From NCBI RefSeq assembly GCF_003019815.1, contig NZ_CP027773.1:4242501-4306500 (forward strand): DNA of 64,000 nt, given 5' to 3'. The notes under the pieces were generated by a model that was not told the DNA's origin, did no database searches, and worked only from the letters and a program-made list of their open reading frames with translations. Made by a program: the position numbers and the translations under genes. Shown one piece after another: positions 44,124 to 52,663 of this stretch (its first letter is position 1; every line of letters begins with the position of its first letter). Source of the stretch: Variovorax sp. PMC12 (GTDB lineage Bacteria > Pseudomonadota > Gammaproteobacteria > Burkholderiales > Burkholderiaceae_C).

Positions 44124-44160
44124 GACACCGGTGGCCCGGCGAAGCCGGTTCCACGGTGTC
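44124..44160. repeat. Nested GC-rich hairpin between convergent GST and SDR genes
   Basis: Outer arms GACACCGGTGG (44124-44134) and CCACGGTGTC (44151-44160) pair with one bulge. An inner stem CCGGC-GAA-GCCGG lies at 44136-44148. Together they form a long hairpin in the 117-nt gap between the converging genes. There is no T-run. It resembles a dispersed intergenic repeat or a bidirectional terminator aid; only one copy is in this window. Confidence 0.45.
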
Positions 44161-44184
44161 TCGCGAAGAATCCTTCCGCTACCG

Positions 44185-44979
44185 TCACAAGCCGGTGAAC
44201 CGCGCCACCGCCGGGAAGTACAGCCGATAGGGCAACAGCCGCATGAGCTTCATCCAAAAGGTGAAGCGGCGCGGGAAGTGGATCTCGAAATCGCCCCGGC
44301 GCCAGCCCTCGAGCATGGCCTCGGCCGCCTGGGCGGGGGTGATCAGCGCCGGCATCCTGAAATCGTTCTTCGCCGTGAGCGGGGTGTCGACGAAGCCCGG
44401 CTGCACCACGCTCACGCCGATGCCGCGCGCATGCAGGTCGACGTACAGCACCTCGGCCAGGTTGGTGAGCGCGGCCTTGGTCGGACCGTAGGCCAGGCTC
44501 TTGGGCAGCCCGCGAAAGCCGGCCACGCTGCCGGTGATCGACACATGCCCCGCACCGCCCGCCACGAAGCCGGGCAGCACCGCCGCCAGCACATTGAGCG
44601 CGCCGACGTAGTTGACCTGCTGGTGCGCCAGCATCTGATCGAGCGAGAACGCATCGGCGCGCAGCGCGCCATAGGTGGCGGCGTTGAAGAGCACGAAATC
44701 GATGGCGCCCGTGGCCGCCAGCAGCTGCGCATGCGCGGCGGCCACCGCGGCGCTGTCGCGCACGTCGAGCGGCAGCACGATCACGCGCGGCGGCTGGCCG
44801 GCATGGTTGTGCAGCAGCGCCAGTTCTTCGAGCGCCTCGGCGTTGCGCGCCGACACCCCGACCCGCGCGCCGCGCGCCAGCAGCGCCAGCACCGTCGCCC
44901 GGCCGATGCCGGTGGACGCGCCGACGATCCACGCGGTCTTGCCCTGCCAGTCGGCGAGCGGAGGATTCAGCGGCTTCAA
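44185..44979 (-). CDS. SDR family oxidoreductase, last gene of the lipid-modification operon
   Basis: Protein of 264 residues starting at TTG 44979, which overlaps the MFS stop (TTGA) and has GAAGG 7 nt before it. Motifs are VGASTGIG for the cofactor, NAATYG in place of NNAG, SITGSVAGF with the catalytic Ser and YGPTKAAL. The C-terminus (FPRRFTFWMKLMRLLPYRLY) is amphipathic and probably membrane-associated, as in several lipid-active SDRs. It closes an operon with the FAD oxidoreductase, DUF1365 protein, methyltransferase and MFS carrier. Confidence 0.87.
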   Translation of the reverse strand: MKPLNPPLADWQGKTAWIVGASTGIGRATVLALLARGARVGVSARNAEALEELALLHNHAGQPPRVIVLPLDVRDSAAVAAAHAQLLAATGAIDFVLFNAATYGALRADAFSLDQMLAHQQVNYVGALNVLAAVLPGFVAGGAGHVSITGSVAGFRGLPKSLAYGPTKAALTNLAEVLYVDLHARGIGVSVVQPGFVDTPLTAKNDFRMPALITPAQAAEAMLEGWRRGDFEIHFPRRFTFWMKLMRLLPYRLYFPAVARFTGL

Positions 44980-46277
44980 GGCGCGGCCTTCGAGACCGGC
45001 ATGGGCTGCTGCGATGCCGCCGCCGGGCGAATCACCAGTGCCCACAGCGAGGCGCCCGCAAGCACCTTGAGCACGCAGGGCAGCAGGCAATAGGCCAGCG
45101 ACAGCGCCTGCAGCGCGCCTGCCTCGCGCGCGCCGGGCACGTAGCCGGCCAGTCCGAGCAGCGGCAGCGCCAGTCCCGCCGCCAGCGCCAGGTTGAGCTT
45201 GGTCGCGAAATTCCACCAGCCGAAGTAGGCGCCGGCATGCGGCTGGTCGCCGGCGTCGGCAATGATCCCGGCCAGCAGGGCGCTCGGCAGCACCAGGTCG
45301 GAGCCGATCGCGAAGCCCGACAGCGCGCACACCACCAGGAACGGCACAGCGTCGCCCGCGCCCATCGCGCCGGCCCAGGCGAACACCGCCACCGACATGC
45401 ACATGCCGCCGAGCCACGAACGCGCCAGCCCGAAGCGTTTCACGATGCGTAGCCACGCCGGAATCGACGCCGCCGCCATCACGAAGTACAGGCCCAGGAA
45501 GGCCGGCTCCAGCGAGGCCGGGGCGCGCAGCCGGTCCTGCACGAAGAACAGCACCAGCGTGGCCGGCACCGCGCTCGCGATGCCGTTGAGCACGAACACC
45601 GCCAGCAGCCGGCGGAATGCCGGGCGGCGCAGCGGCAGCCGCAGGTCGACCTCTTGATGCGCAGCGCTGCCACGCACGGGCCGTGGCGCCCGCGTCCAGA
45701 GCACCCAGCCGATCACCAGCAGCACGCCGAACAGCGCCACCATCGCGGGCAGCCCCGCCAGCGTCGGGATCACGGAGGCGAGCACCACGCCGACCAGCCC
45801 CAGGCCTTCTCGCCAGCCGACGATGCGCCCGCGCTGCAAGGCGTCGCCGCCGAGCATCGCGCCCCACGACTGGTGCGCGATGCTCAGCATGCTGTAGCCC
45901 GCGTAGGTCAGCGCCAGCAGCACGGCCGCCGCCACCAGCAGCGCGCCATGGCTCGACGGATCGACCAGCGCCTGCGGAAAGAACAGCAGCCCGAAGCCCA
46001 GCAGCAGCACGCCGGCCGCGACGGCGCCGCCGCCCAGCACCGCGTGCGCCGAGCGCGCGTGCAGCCGGTCGCTGAGCCGCCCGAGCAGCGGATCGATCAG
46101 CGCATCGAGCAGCCGCGCGCCCAGCAGCACTGCGCCCAGCGTGGCCAGCGGCACGCCGAAGGCGCGCGCGTAGTGGTTGGGCAGCAGCACGTAGAGCGGC
46201 AGCGCGACAAAGGCGAGCGGTAGCCCGAGAAGGCCGTAGCGCAAGCCGGCCAGGGGTCCGAAGGAAGACGACACCAA
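44976..46277 (-). CDS. MFS transporter of the sugar:cation symporter-like (MFS_2/GPH) type
   Basis: Protein of about 433 residues with twelve predicted membrane helices. ARLLDALIDPLLGRLSDRLHARS is the loop 2-3 signature of the GPH-type branch. The start is a TTG (46277) or GTG (46274) 12 nt after the methyltransferase stop, with a weak ribosome-binding site. In similar operons of other proteobacteria this carrier travels with lipid enzymes rather than sugar genes, so a lipid or lipid precursor may be the cargo. Confidence 0.83.
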   Translation of the reverse strand: MVSSSFGPLAGLRYGLLGLPLAFVALPLYVLLPNHYARAFGVPLATLGAVLLGARLLDALIDPLLGRLSDRLHARSAHAVLGGGAVAAGVLLLGFGLLFFPQALVDPSSHGALLVAAAVLLALTYAGYSMLSIAHQSWGAMLGGDALQRGRIVGWREGLGLVGVVLASVIPTLAGLPAMVALFGVLLVIGWVLWTRAPRPVRGSAAHQEVDLRLPLRRPAFRRLLAVFVLNGIASAVPATLVLFFVQDRLRAPASLEPAFLGLYFVMAAASIPAWLRIVKRFGLARSWLGGMCMSVAVFAWAGAMGAGDAVPFLVVCALSGFAIGSDLVLPSALLAGIIADAGDQPHAGAYFGWWNFATKLNLALAAGLALPLLGLAGYVPGAREAGALQALSLAYCLLPCVLKVLAGASLWALVIRPAAASQQPMPVSKAAP

Positions 46278-46289
46278 GGTCCGCGCGAT

Positions 46290-47507
46290 CTAGCGCTTGC
46301 GCAGCGTGTACTGCACCACGTCGATGTTGGCCTGCGAGAACGCGGCCTCGCAGTAGGCCAGGTAGAACTCCCAGATGCGCATGAAGCGCTCGTCGAAGCC
46401 CAGCTGCAGGATCTGCGCGCGCTGTCCCAGGAAGCTCTCGCGCCAGCGGCGCAGCGTCTCGGCGTAGTCGGCGCCGAAGGCGAACTCGTCCACCACCTCC
46501 AGCCCCGCGGCCTCGGCCTCGCGGCGGAACTCGCGCGGGCACGGCAGGCAGCCGCCCGGGAAGATGTACTGCTGGATGAAGTCGGTCGAGTCGATGTAGC
46601 GGTCGAACAGCTCGTCGTCGATCACGATGCTCTGCACGCAGGCGCGGCCGCCCGGCTTGAGCAGCCGGCTCACGCTGCGGAAGTAGGTCGGCCAGTACTC
46701 GCGGCCCACGGCCTCCACCATCTCGATGGAGCAGACGGCGTCGAAGGGTGCGTCCGAGATGTCGCGGTAGTCCTGCAGGCGCAGGTCCGCGCGCAGGCCG
46801 GCGGTGCGCTGCTGCGCGAAGGCCAGTTGCTCGGTCGAGAGCGTCACGCCCGTCACCGAGGCGCCGAAGTCGACGGCGGCCATCTCGGCCAGCGCGCCCC
46901 AGCCGCAGCCGATCTCGAGCACGCGGTCGCCGGGTTTCACGGCTGCGAGTTCGAGCGCGCGGCGCACCTTGGCGCGCTGCGCACCGGGCATCGGCTTGGA
47001 GAGGTCGCCCTCGAACCAGGCCGACGAATAGTTCATCGTCTCGTCGAGCCAGAGCTTGTAGAACGCGTTGCCCAGGTCGTAGTGCGCATGGATGTTGCGC
47101 GAGCTGCCGGCCTTGCTGTTGCGGTTCATGAGATGCCGCACCCGGTACACCAGGCGGCCGAACCAGTTGCCGTACACCACGTCTTCGATTGCGCGGCGGT
47201 TGGCGATGAACACCTTGATCAGCTCGGTGAGGTTGGGCGTGGTCCAGTCGCCCGCGATGTAGCTCTCGGCAAAGCCGATGTCGCCCGACTTGAGCGCGGC
47301 CTTGCACACGTTCCAGTTGCGCAGCGTGAGCGACGCGGTGGGGCCGCTGCCGGGCGTGGCGCCGAAGTGCCGCACGGAGTCGTCGGGCAGGCGCACGGTG
47401 AGCGAGCCGTAAGCCAGCCGCTGCAGCAGGCCGAGCACGGTGCGTGCGGCGCCGGGCGCATCCTGGGGCAGCGAGAAGCGGGAGGCAGTGGTGAGGGAGG
47501 AAGTCAT
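46290..47507 (-). CDS. Cyclopropane-fatty-acyl-phospholipid synthase family methyltransferase
   Basis: Protein of 405 residues. The N-terminal lipid-binding part (ESYIAGDWTTPNLTELIKVF) precedes a SAM-binding domain with VLEIGCGWGALAEMAA, CSIEMVEAVGREYW and QQYIFPGGCLP, all standard in the Cfa family. It methylates unsaturated acyl chains of phospholipids, giving cyclopropane or methylated alkene products. With the adjacent FAD oxidoreductase and DUF1365 gene, a modified product such as a methylated or furan-type fatty acid is possible. GAAGG lies before the ATG. Confidence 0.9.
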   Translation of the reverse strand: MTSSLTTASRFSLPQDAPGAARTVLGLLQRLAYGSLTVRLPDDSVRHFGATPGSGPTASLTLRNWNVCKAALKSGDIGFAESYIAGDWTTPNLTELIKVFIANRRAIEDVVYGNWFGRLVYRVRHLMNRNSKAGSSRNIHAHYDLGNAFYKLWLDETMNYSSAWFEGDLSKPMPGAQRAKVRRALELAAVKPGDRVLEIGCGWGALAEMAAVDFGASVTGVTLSTEQLAFAQQRTAGLRADLRLQDYRDISDAPFDAVCSIEMVEAVGREYWPTYFRSVSRLLKPGGRACVQSIVIDDELFDRYIDSTDFIQQYIFPGGCLPCPREFRREAEAAGLEVVDEFAFGADYAETLRRWRESFLGQRAQILQLGFDERFMRIWEFYLAYCEAAFSQANIDVVQYTLRKR

Positions 47508-47568
47508 TGAAGTACCTTCATGCTGCGCACTGCGGTGCGAGCTTGCTTGGGGCGGCCCGGCGCGGCGC

Positions 47569-48366
47569 TCATGGATTCGCCTGCTGCTGGTTGTCGCGTG
47601 AAACGAAATGGGTGGGAGGCGCCGGCTTGGCGACGAACGGCACGCGCTTGAGCCAGAGCCTGGCGGCCTGCCAGTGGATGCGCGCAATCAGCCCGAAGGT
47701 CATCGCCGGGTAGCGCCACAGCGCGCGCCGCACGCTGGCCGCGTCCATGGGGGCGAGCTGGCCGCTCACGCTGGTCTGCAGCAGCGGGCCTTCGGCGTCG
47801 TCGTGGTCGATGCGCACCACGGTGCGCGTCAGCTCGGCATCGACGAAGAAGCGGAACCGGTAGCCGCCGCTGACCTGGCAGAACGGCGAGACGTGGAAAG
47901 CCTTCGCGGCCTTGAGCTCGGCGCCGTACACGGGGCGGTCGAGCAGGTAGCAGTGGCGCTCGCCGAAGGTGTTGTTCACCTCGACCACGATCGCCCGCAG
48001 CACGCCTTCGGGCGTATGGCAATACCAGAAGCTCACCGGCTTGAAGGTGTAGCCGAATACGCGCGGATAGCAGTGCAGCCAGGCTTCGCCGGTGGCGTCG
48101 TGGATGCGGTGGGCTGCCAGCAGTTCGTCGAGCCAGGCCAGCGCGCCGCCTTGCCGGGGCGCTCGGCCGTCGCCGTGGTCGACGTCGTGGAAGGAAATCG
48201 CGGCCCGGCGATTGAGCGCCACGGCCTCGCTGCCATGCGCGCGCAGCGTGCGCATCGGCAGCATCAGGAAATAGGTCGGATAGGCGAAGGCGTTGCGCGC
48301 CGGGCGCAGGCGTGCATGGCGGACTTCCCCGAAGCCCATCAGCGGCACGGCCTGCGTCGGTGTCAT
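47569..48366 (-). CDS. DUF1365 domain protein
   Basis: Protein of 265 residues. It shows the DUF1365 pattern: GEVRHARLRPARNAFAYPTYF at the N-terminus, CYPRVFGYTFKPVSFWYCH and EVNNTFGERHCYLL in the middle, and KAFHVSPFCQVSGGYRFRF. DUF1365 proteins almost always sit beside a Cfa-like methyltransferase and a COG2907 FAD protein, as here. It overlaps the FAD gene by 4 nt. Its biochemical role is not established; a part in lipid modification is inferred. Confidence 0.88.
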   Translation of the reverse strand: MTPTQAVPLMGFGEVRHARLRPARNAFAYPTYFLMLPMRTLRAHGSEAVALNRRAAISFHDVDHGDGRAPRQGGALAWLDELLAAHRIHDATGEAWLHCYPRVFGYTFKPVSFWYCHTPEGVLRAIVVEVNNTFGERHCYLLDRPVYGAELKAAKAFHVSPFCQVSGGYRFRFFVDAELTRTVVRIDHDDAEGPLLQTSVSGQLAPMDAASVRRALWRYPAMTFGLIARIHWQAARLWLKRVPFVAKPAPPTHFVSRDNQQQANP

Positions 48367-49697
48367 GCTGCGCGCCTCGCGGTCGCGTCGCTGCCGGGGG
48401 ACAACCGCGCGCGCAGGCCCGCGGCGGCGGCCAGGCCGGCCTTCAGGCCGTCCTCGTGGAAACCGTAGCCCATCCAGGCGCCCGCGAACCAGGTGTTGCG
48501 CTGGCCTTGGAGGGCCGGCACCTCGGCCTGCGCGCGGATCGCGGCAAGGTCGAGCACCGGGTGGTCGTAGTCGTATTCCGCCATGACCTGACTACGCTGG
48601 ATCTCGCGAACCGGATTCAACGAAACGACGACCGGCTGCTCCCAGGGCAGCGGCTGCAGCTTGTTCAGCAGGTAGTGCAGGCAGACCCGGCCCGATTCGC
48701 GCTCGCCGACGGCAGCCCGCTCGTAGTTCCAGGCGGCCCAGGCCGAGCGGTGCCGCGGCAGCACGGCCGCGTCGGTGTGGAGCACGGCGTGGTTCGGCTG
48801 GTAGCGGATTGCGCCCAGCACGGCGGACTCGGCCGGGCTGGCGTCGCCCAGCATTGCCAGCGACTGGTCGGAGTGGGTGGCCAGCACGACGTGGTCGAAG
48901 CGCTCGGTGCCGGCGTCGGTCGCCAGCAGCACGCCGTTCTCGGTGCGGGTGATGCGCCGCACGGGGGTGTTCAGGCGCTTGTCGGGCAGGCCGGCGACGA
49001 TTTTCTCGACGTAGTTGCGCGAACCGCCGCGCACGGTGCGCCACTGCGGCCGGTTGGCGATCTGGATCAGGCCGTGGTTGTGGCAGAACCGGATCATGGT
49101 GGCCACCGGGAACGCCAGCATCTGCGTGGTCGAGCAGCTCCAGATGCAGCCCATCATCGGCAGGAAATACCAGTCGCGGAACGCCGCGCCGAAGCGGTTG
49201 GCATCGAGGAATTCGCCGAGCGGCTGGGCCAGCTCGCCCTCGGTGCCGGCCTCGGCGATGCGGGTGGTCAGGCGGTTGAAGCGCAGCAGGTCGCGCAGCA
49301 TGCCCAGGAAGCGGGCGTCGAACAGGTTGCGGCGTTGCGCGAACACGGTGTCGAGGTTGTTGCCGCTCCATTCGAGCGGGCGGCCGTCGTCGCGCGTCGC
49401 CTGGACCGAGAACGACATGTCCGACTCGGCGGTCTCGACGCCGAGATCGGAGAAAAGCCGGATCAGGTGGGGATAGGTGCGGTCGTTGTAGACCAGGAAG
49501 CCGGTGTCCACGCCGTGCGCGACGCGGGTGACATCGGTGGGCGAGCGCGCAAGCTCAATCGTTGCCGTGTGGGCGTGGCCGCCGAAGTAGTCACTGGCTT
49601 CGAAGAGGGTGACGGCGGCCGCGTCGCGCAACGTCTGCGCCGCGGCCAGTCCCGAGATGCCGGCGCCGATGACGGCGATGCGGGTGGGATGCGTCAT
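48363..49697 (-). CDS. FAD-dependent amine-oxidase-type oxidoreductase (COG2907)
   Basis: Protein of 444 residues starting MTHPTRIAVIGAGISGLAAAQTL, the dinucleotide-binding motif. It then shows the FGGHAHT segment, DTGFLVYNDRTYPHL and a C-terminal WFAGAWMGYGFHEDG FAD-binding site, typical of COG2907 proteins. A related protein, UfaD of Rhodobacter, desaturates methylated acyl chains on the way to furan fatty acids. It is the first gene of the five-gene leftward operon. A TTG-started extension upstream is rejected since the Rossmann motif starts at this ATG. Confidence 0.88.
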   Translation of the reverse strand: MTHPTRIAVIGAGISGLAAAQTLRDAAAVTLFEASDYFGGHAHTATIELARSPTDVTRVAHGVDTGFLVYNDRTYPHLIRLFSDLGVETAESDMSFSVQATRDDGRPLEWSGNNLDTVFAQRRNLFDARFLGMLRDLLRFNRLTTRIAEAGTEGELAQPLGEFLDANRFGAAFRDWYFLPMMGCIWSCSTTQMLAFPVATMIRFCHNHGLIQIANRPQWRTVRGGSRNYVEKIVAGLPDKRLNTPVRRITRTENGVLLATDAGTERFDHVVLATHSDQSLAMLGDASPAESAVLGAIRYQPNHAVLHTDAAVLPRHRSAWAAWNYERAAVGERESGRVCLHYLLNKLQPLPWEQPVVVSLNPVREIQRSQVMAEYDYDHPVLDLAAIRAQAEVPALQGQRNTWFAGAWMGYGFHEDGLKAGLAAAAGLRARLSPGSDATARRAA

Positions 49698-49863
49698 CGC
49701 ACAGCCCCCGCCCGGCCAGAAGACAAAAATGCTGCGAGGCGCCCCGACGCGAAGGAGGGAGGGAGGGAGGAGGAGAAGAATCGCCTCGGGATTTCGACCG
49801 GACGGCAGGCGTCCGGAAGACCTCGCAACATGAAAACTGGTGGGCAATCACTGCCCACGCAAG

Positions 49864-49893
49864 TTAGGAGCGAAGCGGCTGCGGGACGGTTCC
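49864..49893 (-). promoter_or_regulatory. Candidate ECF-type promoter for the lipid-modification operon
   Basis: Read leftward, GGAACC is followed after 18 nt by TCCTAA, resembling an ECF -35/-10 pair (GGAAC ... TCTAA-like). The spacing is slightly long. The site lies about 165 nt upstream of the FAD gene start, inside the 293-nt gap that otherwise holds only a pyrimidine-rich leader. Low certainty. Confidence 0.3.
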
Positions 49894-49990
49894 CACCGCA
49901 GTGGTAAACGTTTGTTTCGCTCAGTTCACATTGATTTGGACGCATCGGTAAATAATATTACCGATCCGTCTTTCTGTGAACTGTGCAGTC

Positions 49991-50605
49991 TCAATTTGGT
50001 CCGAGCTGCTTCTCGATGACGCTCACGAAACCGTTTTCGTCCGGCGCGGTCATGCTCGACCACGCCTGCACGACCTTGCCGTCGCGCCCGATGAGATACT
50101 TGTAGAAATTCCACTTGGGCGTGGTGCCCGAGGCCTGCGCGAGCTGCTTGAACAGCGGATTCGCCTCCGTGCCGCGCACCGACGACTTGGCGAACATCGG
50201 GAATTTCACCCCGAAGGTGCTCTCGCAGAAGTCCGCGATTTCCTTGTTCGAGCCCGATTCCTGGGAGAAGTCGTTCGATGGGAAGCCCAGCACCACGAGG
50301 CCGCGCGAGCGGTATTTCATGTCCAGCGCCTCCAGGCCCTTGTATTGCGGCGTGAATCCGCAGAAGCTGGCCGTGTTGACCACCAGGACCACCTTGCCGG
50401 AGTACTGGCACAAGGTCTGGGGTTTTTCATCCTGCAGCCGCGGGAAGGTGTGCTGGAGGATGGCCGGGCATCCTGCGGCCTCCGCCGGGGCGATGGCTGC
50501 CGGCGGTGTCTGCGCACTGGCCGGAAGGGCGGTAAACAGGCTCGCCAGCAGGGAGATAGCCGGTACGAGGCCGACTAGAGCCGACAATGGGGAACGGGTT
50601 CGCAT
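49991..50605 (-). CDS. Exported glutathione peroxidase (cysteine type)
   Basis: Precursor of 204 residues with a signal peptide (MRTRSPLSALV, hydrophobic core, PASAQ). The peroxidase motifs are NTASFCGFTPQYKGLE, with the peroxidatic cysteine near residue 82, GFPSNDF and WNFYKYLIGRDG. Cysteine-type bacterial enzymes of this family often use thioredoxin-like reductants rather than glutathione. The signal peptide places it in the periplasm, where it would reduce lipid or organic hydroperoxides. AGGAG precedes the ATG. Confidence 0.92.
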   Translation of the reverse strand: MRTRSPLSALVGLVPAISLLASLFTALPASAQTPPAAIAPAEAAGCPAILQHTFPRLQDEKPQTLCQYSGKVVLVVNTASFCGFTPQYKGLEALDMKYRSRGLVVLGFPSNDFSQESGSNKEIADFCESTFGVKFPMFAKSSVRGTEANPLFKQLAQASGTTPKWNFYKYLIGRDGKVVQAWSSMTAPDENGFVSVIEKQLGPN

Positions 50606-50734
50606 GGCGGACTCCTGGTCAAAAAGGGGGAATGCGCATCCGCGCCGCGAGGGCGCGCGTATACGCATCATCGCGCGTCTGTCATGGTCGCGCCAAACGG
50701 GCCGACTAAAATCGACGGCCATAGAAAGACATTG

Positions 50735-51592
50735 ATGCTCTATCCGGAACTTTTCAGACAACTCGAATCCGTCCGCTGGGACATGGACAAGGATATTCCC
50801 TGGCAGTCGTTCGACGCTTCTTTGCTGACGGAAGAGCAGGCGCAGACCATCAAGATGAACGCCATCACCGAGTGGGCTGCGTTGCCGGCCACCGAGATGT
50901 TCCTGCGCGACAACCGCCACGATAGCGATTTTTCGGCTTTCATGTCGATCTGGTTCTTCGAAGAGCAGAAGCACTCGCTGGTGCTCATGGAGTACCTGAA
51001 GCGCTTCAGCCCCAAGCACGCTCCCACCGAGGCCGAACTCCACGAGGTGCGCTTCGACTTCGACCCGGCGCCCCCGCTCGAAACCCTCATGCTGCACTTC
51101 TGCGGCGAGATCCGCCTCAACCACTGGTACCGCCGTGCCGCCCAGTGGCACACCGAGCCGGTCATCAAGCACATCTACACCACGCTGAGCCAGGACGAAG
51201 CCCGCCACGGCGGCGCCTACCTGCGCTACATGAAGCGCGCCATGGAAAAGTTCGGCGACGAGGCCCGTGCCGCCTTCACCAAGGTCGGCGTCCTCATGGC
51301 CAGCGCCCGCCGCACGGCGCAGGCGCTGCATCCGACGAACCTGCACGTCAACAAGGCGCTGTTCCCCAACGACACCATCCAGAGCCGCATGCCCGACCCT
51401 GACTGGCTCGAGCACTGGCTCGACAAGCAGATCAAGTTCGACGCCGTCTGGGAAACCAAGGTCGGCGAGCGCATCCTGCACAACCTGAGCCTGCTCATGG
51501 ACCGCAGCTTCAAGACGGTCCAGGAACTGAACCGCTACCGCAAGGAACTGGCCGCTTCGCTCGGCCCCAAGCCCGAATACCAGGGCGCATAA
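50735..51592 (+). CDS. Di-iron ferritin-like protein (acyl-ACP desaturase/ferritin-like fold)
   Basis: Protein of 285 residues. It carries two carboxylate-histidine iron motifs in the right order: E(P)xTEMF, then FFEEQKH (about 75-80), GEIRLNHW (about 124) and SQDEARHGG (about 152-158). This four-helix di-iron layout is shared by ferritin-like proteins and soluble acyl-carrier desaturases. The length favours an oxidase or desaturase over iron storage. It is transcribed alone and ends at a strong terminator. Confidence 0.8.
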   Translation: MLYPELFRQLESVRWDMDKDIPWQSFDASLLTEEQAQTIKMNAITEWAALPATEMFLRDNRHDSDFSAFMSIWFFEEQKHSLVLMEYLKRFSPKHAPTEAELHEVRFDFDPAPPLETLMLHFCGEIRLNHWYRRAAQWHTEPVIKHIYTTLSQDEARHGGAYLRYMKRAMEKFGDEARAAFTKVGVLMASARRTAQALHPTNLHVNKALFPNDTIQSRMPDPDWLEHWLDKQIKFDAVWETKVGERILHNLSLLMDRSFKTVQELNRYRKELAASLGPKPEYQGA

Positions 51593-51605
51593 GCAAAGAA
51601 AGAAT

Positions 51606-51633
51606 TCGCCCCGCACCCCGGGGCGATTTTTTT
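51606..51633 (+). terminator. Rho-independent terminator after the ferritin-like gene
   Basis: An 8-bp stem (TCGCCCCG with CGGGGCGA), a 5-nt loop and seven T. It sits 9 nt before the ECF41 promoter, insulating the sigma factor gene from upstream transcription. Confidence 0.88.
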
Positions 51634-51641
51634 GGGGCGGG

Positions 51642-51668
51642 TGTCACAAACCGCGTGTGCCAGCCGTC
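51642..51668 (+). promoter_or_regulatory. ECF41-type promoter of the sigma factor gene
   Basis: TGTCACA, exactly 16 nt, then CGTC: the published ECF41 consensus without mismatch. The -10 element ends 8 nt before the sigma gene ATG, so the transcript probably starts at or next to the start codon (leaderless). It implies autoregulation. Confidence 0.85.
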
Positions 51669-51676
51669 TAGCAGCC

Positions 51677-52576
51677 ATGGACGACGCCACCCTCACCTTC
51701 AACCGCCACCGCCCTCGCCTGCAGGGCATCGCCTACCGCATGCTCGGCTCGGTTGCCGAGGCGGAAGAGGTCGTGCAAGACGCCTGGCTGCGCTGGCACG
51801 AAGCCGCCAAGGACGCCTTCGACAGCGCCGAGGCCTGGCTCGTGACCGTCGTCACCCGCCTGTCGATCGACCGCCTGCGCGCCGCCAAGGTCCAGCGCGA
51901 GCACTACATCGGCGCCTGGATGCCCGAGCCTACGCTCACCGGCGCGCCCCATTCCCCCGCGACCCCCGCGACCCCCGAGCAACTGCTCGAGCGCGCCGAC
52001 AACATCTCCGTCGCCTTCCTGGCCGTGCTCGAGCGCCTCGCTCCGGAGGCCCGCGCGGCTTTCCTGCTGCGCGAGGTGTTTGATGCCGACTACGAAGAAG
52101 TCGCCCGCACCCTCGGCAAGAGCGAGGCCGCCTGCCGGCAACTGGTGCACCGCGCCAAGGCCCAGGTGCAGGAGGGGCGCCCGCGCTTCAGCGTGCCGCG
52201 CGAGACCCATGAGCGCCTGCTGCGCGCCTTTGCCGATGCCGCCGCGCGCGGCAGCCTGCATGAATTGAAGGCGCTGATGGCCGAGGACGCCGAGCTCATC
52301 GGCGACGGCGGCGGCAAGGTGCCGACCTTCGGCAAGAGCCTGCATGGCAGCCAGCGCGTGGCGCAGCTCTACTTTGCGCTCTGGCGCCGCATGGGGCCGG
52401 CGGTGCGCATGGAAATCGTCGACATCAACGGCGAGCCGGGCATGCTGCGCTTTCTCGACGGCGAACTCGAATCGGCCCAGACCTTCGAGATCGAGGACGG
52501 CCGCATCGTGCGCATCCGCGCGCAGCGCAACCCCGACAAGCTGGCGCGCATCGCGCAGCTTTTTTCTTCGAAATAA
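51677..52576 (+). CDS. ECF41 family sigma factor with C-terminal SnoaL-like extension
   Basis: Protein of 299 residues. Sigma region 2 (residues about 5-70, GIAYRMLGSVAEAEEVVQD) and region 4 (about 105-165) are joined by a linker with YIGAWMPEPTL. A C-terminal SnoaL-like domain of about 120 residues carries DGGGK (210-214) and NPDKL (285-289), both ECF41 hallmarks. In this family the extension replaces a separate anti-sigma factor. Perfect ECF41 promoters precede both this gene and the downstream decarboxylase gene. The ATG at 51677 gives the full region 2; an upstream extension would cross the promoter. The inducing signal is unknown. Confidence 0.93.
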   Translation: MDDATLTFNRHRPRLQGIAYRMLGSVAEAEEVVQDAWLRWHEAAKDAFDSAEAWLVTVVTRLSIDRLRAAKVQREHYIGAWMPEPTLTGAPHSPATPATPEQLLERADNISVAFLAVLERLAPEARAAFLLREVFDADYEEVARTLGKSEAACRQLVHRAKAQVQEGRPRFSVPRETHERLLRAFADAAARGSLHELKALMAEDAELIGDGGGKVPTFGKSLHGSQRVAQLYFALWRRMGPAVRMEIVDINGEPGMLRFLDGELESAQTFEIEDGRIVRIRAQRNPDKLARIAQLFSSK

Positions 52577-52587
52577 TTCGCGCGGCG

Positions 52588-52614
52588 TGTCACAGGGCGT
52601 GGGGCCCGTCCGTC
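52588..52614 (+). promoter_or_regulatory. ECF41-type promoter of the carboxymuconolactone decarboxylase gene
   Basis: TGTCACA-N16-CGTC again without mismatch, 11 nt after the sigma factor stop. Transcription would start near 52621, leaving a leader of about 43 nt that includes a GGAGAA ribosome-binding site. Confidence 0.85.
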
Positions 52615-52663
52615 TTCAGTGGGTGAGCAGGCAGATTTCATTGCAACCCAACTGGAGAAACCC

